Source of the DNA: Cyclobacteriaceae bacterium
Lineage (GTDB): Bacteria; Bacteroidota; Bacteroidia; Cytophagales; Cyclobacteriaceae
Length of the DNA: 10,238 nt
Reading direction: 5' to 3'
Assembly: GCA_019751475.1 (NCBI GenBank)
Contig: JAIENH010000796.1
Location: 1-10,238, forward strand
The translations under genes were made by a program, and so were the position numbers. Numbering within the stretch: position 1 is the stretch's first letter; every line of letters begins with the position of its first letter. The notes beneath the pieces were generated by a model. It worked only from the letters and a program-made list of their open reading frames with translations, did no database searches and was not told the DNA's origin. Shown here piece by piece: positions 7,211 to 10,238 of the stretch.

Positions 7211-8229
7211 TCCAGGAGATATTAAAAGCCTTTGGGCTGCCCGAATATGCTGAGGTAAATCGGATAGGTACCGGGCACATTCATCAGACGTACCGGGTGC
7301 ACGCTGGTTCAAATTTTATTCTGCAACGCATTAATAATGCTGTATTCAAACAGCCCGAGATCATTGCCTGCAATCTGCGAGTAGCATCGGATTATCTAAA
7401 AAAGAATTATCCTGACTACCTTTTTTTGACTCCGTTGCGCTCTACTGACAATAAAGAAATGGTGTATGATGCTGAGGGTTTTCCCTGGAGATTGTTTCCT
7501 TACCGTGAGAACACCTACACGGTTGATAAACTGGAGACCACTGGAGAAGCATTTAGCGCGGCCCGTGAATTCGCCCAACTCACCGCCTACCTGAATAAAA
7601 TTGATGTCGCAAAATTTCAAGAAACAATCCCCCGGTTTCATGACTTATCGTTGCGTTACAAGCAGTTTGAGGAAGCCTTATCTCACGCGACTGATGAGCG
7701 CAAACAATTGGCTGCGACATGCATTGACAATGCTATGCATTGGAAGCCATTGATGATCCAGTACGAAACACTTGTGAAGAGTGGAGCACTGAAACTTCGC
7801 ATTACGCACAACGACACCAAAATAAACAACGTGCTGTTTGATCGCACCAGCCGTGAAGCGGTTTGTGTAATTGATTTGGATACTCTTATGCCTGGTTACT
7901 TTATTTACGATCTTGGTGACATGGTTCGCACGTTTGTGTGCCCGGTGAGTGAAGAGGAAAAGAATTATGAACTCATCACATTCAGGAAGGAAATGTACGA
8001 AGCTCTTCTTGCAGGCTACATGTCAAGCATGGAAGAGGTTATGCTGCCATCAGAAAAGACTGCTATCCCTTTTGCGGGAAAGATGATGACGTATATTATG
8101 GCGCTGCGCTTTCTGGCCGATTTTCTAAACGGAGATATTTACTACTACACCACGTATCCTGGTCAGAACCTGGTGCGGGCTGGTAATCAGTTTAGATTGC
8201 TGGAAGTTTTGGGAGAGAATATAATCTAA
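7201..8229 (+). CDS. NahK-like sugar 1-kinase (aminoglycoside phosphotransferase family)
   Basis: Cytoplasmic kinase of the APH/choline-kinase fold, most similar in motifs to N-acetylhexosamine 1-kinase (NahK/LnpB), which turns GlcNAc or GalNAc into the 1-phosphate using ATP. The glycine-rich N-terminal stretch IGTGHIHQTY (22-31) fits the nucleotide-binding loop. THNDTKINNVLFD (202-214) is the catalytic loop with Asp205 and Asn210. VIDLDTLMPG (223-232) provides the metal-binding Asp, followed by YDLGDMVRTF. Length is 342 residues from GTG 7201. A start at GTG 7207 would form a GTGA overlap with the preceding stop, is equally plausible, and removes only two residues. Homologues are sometimes labelled mucin-desulfating sulfatase, a legacy misnomer. 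It is the last gene of the plus-strand operon. The adjoining nucleotidyltransferase and divergent sugar permease support a sugar-activation role; which hexosamine it uses is not known. Confidence 0.86.
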   Translation: MAVIQEILKAFGLPEYAEVNRIGTGHIHQTYRVHAGSNFILQRINNAVFKQPEIIACNLRVASDYLKKNYPDYLFLTPLRSTDNKEMVYDAEGFPWRLFPYRENTYTVDKLETTGEAFSAAREFAQLTAYLNKIDVAKFQETIPRFHDLSLRYKQFEEALSHATDERKQLAATCIDNAMHWKPLMIQYETLVKSGALKLRITHNDTKINNVLFDRTSREAVCVIDLDTLMPGYFIYDLGDMVRTFVCPVSEEEKNYELITFRKEMYEALLAGYMSSMEEVMLPSEKTAIPFAGKMMTYIMALRFLADFLNGDIYYYTTYPGQNLVRAGNQFRLLEVLGENII

Positions 8230-8250
8230 AATTTTTGACTTCTCCATATG

Positions 8251-8583
8251 TCAGGAGCTAATCACTAGCAGAGAACGGTTACTTTTAATGAATTCTCGAA
8301 TACCTCCGATATGGTTGAGTAAAATTTTTACTACTTCTTCATTCCTTCTATTGCCTACATTAACCCAGACAATTTTAGGTGGTGGCCCAAATGTATTCAG
8401 TAAGTGATAAAAGTCCTTATCCTTAGTAACAATTGTAAAATCATTTTTTCCTGCGAATGAGAATATTTCCTTGTCTGGCAATCGGTCGATCTTCAGATCA
8501 TATACATGTGATGACCCATGGAAGGAATCACCAATAAGTCGTGGTAGTTTTACAGATAGATTGTTGTCAAATAATAACTTCAA
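8251..8583 (-). CDS. DUF5615 PIN-like toxin of a type II toxin-antitoxin pair
   Basis: Small 110-residue protein of the DUF5615 PIN-like group, related to VapC-type and Mut7-C nucleases, so probably an RNase toxin. Acidic residues expected in a PIN-type site are visible: Asp6 in MKLLFDNNLS, Asp37 and Glu39 in LPDKEI, and Asp55 and Asp57 in TKDKDF. The start is a TTG at 8583. It is preferred because the family begins exactly with a MKxLxDxNLS pattern and the in-frame TGA of the antitoxin lies only 9 bp upstream. It is encoded directly after a DUF433 protein, the usual antitoxin partner. The stop is 21 bp from the end of the convergent kinase gene. Toxicity and target are inferred from family and context. 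Confidence 0.83.
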   Translation of the reverse strand: MKLLFDNNLSVKLPRLIGDSFHGSSHVYDLKIDRLPDKEIFSFAGKNDFTIVTKDKDFYHLLNTFGPPPKIVWVNVGNRRNEEVVKILLNHIGGIREFIKSNRSLLVISS

Positions 8584-8592
8584 GTTATAAGA

Positions 8593-8820
8593 TCAGGAGG
8601 CGATTTTTAGAATTCGGTTTTCAGCATCTGCCGCATATGCCAGACATGCTTGAATATCCTCAGGTGTGAGTGCCGGAAAATTCAAAATTATCTCCTCGAT
8701 TGAATCCCCTGCGGCTAAATAGCTCAAAACATCATAAACGGTGATGCGCAAGCCACGTACACATGGCTGACCACTGCGTTTTCCTTCTTCTAACGTGATG
8801 TATTTTGAGTAGTCGATCAT
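8593..8820 (-). CDS. DUF433 antitoxin
   Basis: 75-residue DUF433 protein, the usual antitoxin partner of DUF5615 toxins and expected to bind DNA through a helix-turn-helix-like fold. The typical pattern is visible: an N-terminal IDYSKYIT strand, then SGQPCVRGLRITVYDVLSYLAAG (residues about 16-38), an acidic helix SIEEIILNFPALTPEDIQACLAYAAD, and a short tail. The start is taken at ATG 8820; a TTG two codons upstream would add only Met-Ile. The toxin gene follows in the same reading frame after 9 bp. Antitoxins of this kind commonly repress their own promoter. The predicted promoter and the lipA terminator sit directly upstream. Confidence 0.85.
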   Translation of the reverse strand: MIDYSKYITLEEGKRSGQPCVRGLRITVYDVLSYLAAGDSIEEIILNFPALTPEDIQACLAYAADAENRILKIAS

Positions 8821-8823
8821 AAT

Positions 8824-8831
8824 CAAAATTA
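8824..8831 (-). promoter_or_regulatory. Possible -7 promoter element for the toxin-antitoxin pair
   Basis: The minus strand reads TAATTTTG, an exact match to TAnnTTTG, ending 3 bp before the antitoxin ATG. If it is used, transcription would begin at or very near the start codon, giving a leaderless message. There is no convincing -33 element, because that position falls inside the lipA terminator stem. The region is AT-rich, so this is a weak call. Confidence 0.28.
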
Positions 8832-8832
8832 C

Positions 8833-8862
8833 AAAAAAATAAAACGAGCCCCACCAGAGGCT
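8833..8862 (-). terminator. Intrinsic terminator after lipA
   Basis: On the minus strand, 5 bases after the lipA stop, AGCCUC pairs with GGGGCU (six pairs, one of them U-G) around the loop UGGU at 8847-8862. Two bases later comes the tract TTTTATTTTTTT (8844-8833). Stem, short loop and T-run fit a Rho-independent terminator for the gcvH-lipA unit, separating it from the toxin-antitoxin pair that follows on the same strand. Confidence 0.75.
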
Positions 8863-8867
8863 GTAAA

Positions 8868-9755
8868 CTAGCCTAGCGGCACATTCACATGCCGTTCGGC
8901 ATGATAAGAAGAGCGTACCAGCGGACCAGATTCCACATATTTCAACCCACGCTTCAGCCCTTCTACTTTATACATTTCAAATGTGTCAGGGTGAATAAAC
9001 TCGGCTACCTCAAGGTGCATTTTGGTGGGTTGCAGATATTGGCCGAGCGTCAGGATCATCAGTCCGTTATTGACCAGATCATCCATGGCTTTGAAAACTT
9101 CCTCCTGCGTTTCGCCAACCCCGAGCATGATACCGCTCTTTGTGCGCTTACCTGCTTCACGGATGCGTTTGATTTGTTCCAAGCTGCGCTCATACTTGGC
9201 CTGCGGTCTTACGCGCCTATACATGCGCTCCACAGTCTCCATGTTGTGGCTCACCACCTCTTGCCCTCCGTCTATCATTCTATAAAGAGCATCCCAGTTT
9301 CCTTTCGTGTCGGGTATGAGCGTCTCAATGGTTGTATCGGGACTTAGTTCTTTTGTCTGCACCACGGTTTGATACCAAATTTCAGCACCACGGTCTTTCA
9401 GTTCATCGCGATTCACAGAAGTAATTACTGCGTGCTTTACACCCATGAGTTTGATGGCCTCTGCCACGCGCCTGGGTTCATCCACATCCAATTCAGTTGG
9501 TCTACCCGTGGCGACCGCACAAAAGGTGCAACTGCGTGTACAGATATTGCCAAGTATCATGAAGGTTGCCGTTCCTGCTCCCCAGCACTCACCCATGTTA
9601 GGACAATTACCGCTTTCGCAGATGGTGTGAAGCTTGTGGGTGTCCACCAGTTTTCGAACGTGTGCATACTCTGGGCCCACAGGCAATTTCACCCGCAGCC
9701 AATTAGGCTTACGCTTTTTTGTTTCCTCTGCTGATATGGTGGGTAATTCTATCAT
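8868..9755 (-). CDS. lipA: Lipoyl synthase LipA
   Basis: Radical SAM enzyme that inserts two sulfur atoms into the octanoyl chain on lipoyl domains, including the H protein encoded just upstream. Both iron-sulfur cluster motifs are intact: the auxiliary cluster Cys46, Cys51 and Cys57 (CX4CX5C, in [12 protein letters not shown]), and the radical SAM cluster Cys72, Cys76 and Cys79 (CX3CX2C, in CTRSCTFC). The conserved C-terminal RSSYHAE motif (281-287) supplies the serine ligand of the auxiliary cluster. At 295 residues it has the usual length. ATG 9755 is preceded at a good distance by AGGAG (9765-9761). The gene begins 23 bp after the gcvH stop, so the two are probably one transcript, ended by the hairpin after lipA. 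No lipB or lplA is visible in the window, so the octanoyl donor enzyme must be encoded elsewhere. Confidence 0.97.
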   Translation of the reverse strand: MIELPTISAEETKKRKPNWLRVKLPVGPEYAHVRKLVDTHKLHTICESGNCPNMGECWGAGTATFMILGNICTRSCTFCAVATGRPTELDVDEPRRVAEAIKLMGVKHAVITSVNRDELKDRGAEIWYQTVVQTKELSPDTTIETLIPDTKGNWDALYRMIDGGQEVVSHNMETVERMYRRVRPQAKYERSLEQIKRIREAGKRTKSGIMLGVGETQEEVFKAMDDLVNNGLMILTLGQYLQPTKMHLEVAEFIHPDTFEMYKVEGLKRGLKYVESGPLVRSSYHAERHVNVPLG

Positions 9756-9760
9756 CCTCT

Positions 9761-9765
9761 CTCCT
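9761..9765 (-). promoter_or_regulatory. Shine-Dalgarno site of lipA
   Basis: AGGAG on the minus strand lies 5 bases before the lipA ATG. It is notable because most other genes in this window have no clear ribosome binding site, and it confirms the chosen start. Confidence 0.7.
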
Positions 9766-9778
9766 GAGACCTTTTCGT

Positions 9779-10159
9779 TTACTTTCCTATCAATGCTTTG
9801 TATTCATCCGCTGACAGTAACTTATTAACATCGCCAGCATTCTTTAGTTCAATTTTCACCATCCAACCTTCTCCATAGGGATCGGCATTTACTTTTTCCG
9901 GGCTGCCGTCCAGCACTTTGTTTACTTCCAGCACTTTTCCGCTCACAGGCATAAAAAGGTCGCTCACGGTTTTAACGGCTTCCACTGTGCCAAACACTGA
10001 GTGTTCGCTCACTTCCTGACCCACGGTAGAAATATCCACGTACACAATGTCGCCCAGTTCGCCTTGAGCAAAATCGGTGATGCCAATAGTAGCTTCGTTA
10101 CCTTCAACTTTAATCCATTCGTGGTCTTTGGTGTACTTCAGGTCTGTGGGGATATTCAT
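9779..10159 (-). CDS. gcvH: Glycine cleavage system H protein
   Basis: Lipoyl carrier of the glycine cleavage system: it shuttles the aminomethyl group between the P, T and L proteins in the cytoplasm. At 126 residues it is a full-length H protein with the expected order of motifs: [20 protein letters not shown] near the N-terminus (9-28), a [10 protein letters not shown] turn (33-42), the lipoylation loop [13 protein letters not shown] with Lys63 as the attachment site, and the C-terminal [12 protein letters not shown] stretch. The start ATG at 10159 fits the family N-terminus. It is the first gene of a unit with lipA, the enzyme that completes its cofactor. A matching promoter lies 26 bp upstream. 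The P and T proteins are not in this window. Confidence 0.97.
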   Translation of the reverse strand: MNIPTDLKYTKDHEWIKVEGNEATIGITDFAQGELGDIVYVDISTVGQEVSEHSVFGTVEAVKTVSDLFMPVSGKVLEVNKVLDGSPEKVNADPYGEGWMVKIELKNAGDVNKLLSADEYKALIGK

Positions 10160-10185
10160 GAGATTGGGTTTTTAAAATGAAAGCC

Positions 10186-10216
10186 CAAAAATAGGGTAAG
10201 AATAGGAGAGATGAAA
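10186..10216 (-). promoter_or_regulatory. Predicted Bacteroidota-type promoter of gcvH-lipA
   Basis: On the minus strand the -7 element TATTTTTG (10193-10186) matches TAnnTTTG exactly. At the standard 19-bp spacing upstream lies TTTC (10216-10213), one base from the -33 consensus TTTG. The -7 element ends 26 bp before the gcvH ATG, leaving a leader of roughly 20 bases without a clear Shine-Dalgarno site. The rest of the edge of the window (10160-10238) holds no gene that I can see. Confidence 0.55.
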
Positions 10217-10238
10217 GGCTAAAAGGTTCGCGTGTAAG

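Noticed and set aside
7201..8229. Reading the kinase as an antibiotic resistance phosphotransferase or a mucin-desulfating sulfatase
   Set aside because: The catalytic loop and neighbours fit a sugar 1-kinase; the sulfatase name is a legacy label for NahK-type proteins, and the drug-resistance reading follows only from the fold name.
8242..8257. CTCC...GGAG hairpin between the kinase and toxin genes, as a shared terminator
   Set aside because: It has only four pairs around an eight-base loop and no T-run on either strand directly after it.
8889..9347. A 152-codon open frame on the plus strand inside lipA
   Set aside because: It is antisense to a well-conserved gene with intact cluster motifs and has no recognisable family pattern; it is a shadow frame.
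1..10238. Search for CRISPR repeats, insertion sequence ends, tRNA or rRNA
   Set aside because: No regular direct repeats, terminal inverted repeats with a transposase, or structured RNA genes were seen; the window is almost fully coding.

Overview
The window looks like chromosomal DNA from a member of the Bacteroidota, probably of the Cytophagales type; the phylum is fairly secure and the order is a guess. The grounds are the gene families present (a macroglobulin-like MG2/TonB-plug protein, a NadR without a repressor domain, a sugar MFS transporter of the GluP/NagP type), the near absence of Shine-Dalgarno sites, and matches to the Bacteroidota -7 promoter element TAnnTTTG ahead of several transcription units. 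The window is almost fully coding. The longest gap that is clearly intergenic is about 50 bp, apart from the 79 bp at the right edge.

Layout from left to right. (1) 1-1490, plus strand: the 3' part of pnuC, then nadR, joined by an ATGA overlap. This is a nicotinamide riboside uptake and NAD synthesis pair. (2) 1479-5289, minus strand: a three-gene unit read right to left, comprising a sugar MFS transporter, a secreted MG2/CarboxypepD_reg/plug-like protein, and a secreted SMP-30/gluconolactonase-type beta-propeller broken by a one-base frameshift. Its 3' end overlaps the end of nadR by 12 bp. (3) 5341-8229, plus strand, divergent from the transporter across 51 bp: a sugar-1-phosphate nucleotidyltransferase, a fold-type II PLP enzyme of the serine/threonine dehydratase group, and a NahK-like sugar kinase, all tightly packed. 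(4) 8251-8820, minus strand: a DUF433 antitoxin and DUF5615 PIN-like toxin pair. (5) 8833-10216, minus strand: gcvH then lipA with a recognisable promoter upstream and a good intrinsic terminator downstream.

How the genes may work together. The divergent cluster 4021-8229 reads as a sugar import and activation module: the permease brings in a sugar, plausibly an N-acetylhexosamine; the NahK-like kinase makes the 1-phosphate; the nucleotidyltransferase makes the nucleotide sugar. The PLP enzyme between the last two is the unexpected member, and one testable idea is joint salvage of sugar and Ser/Thr from O-glycosylated peptides. gcvH and lipA are a natural pair, because LipA builds the lipoyl group that the H protein carries. 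pnuC and nadR form the standard salvage route from nicotinamide riboside to NAD.

The most interesting items are the sugar-activation module with its embedded PLP enzyme, the frameshifted propeller gene, and the toxin-antitoxin pair whose predicted promoter sits against the lipA terminator and its own start codon. No rRNA, tRNA, CRISPR array, insertion sequence or riboswitch was seen.
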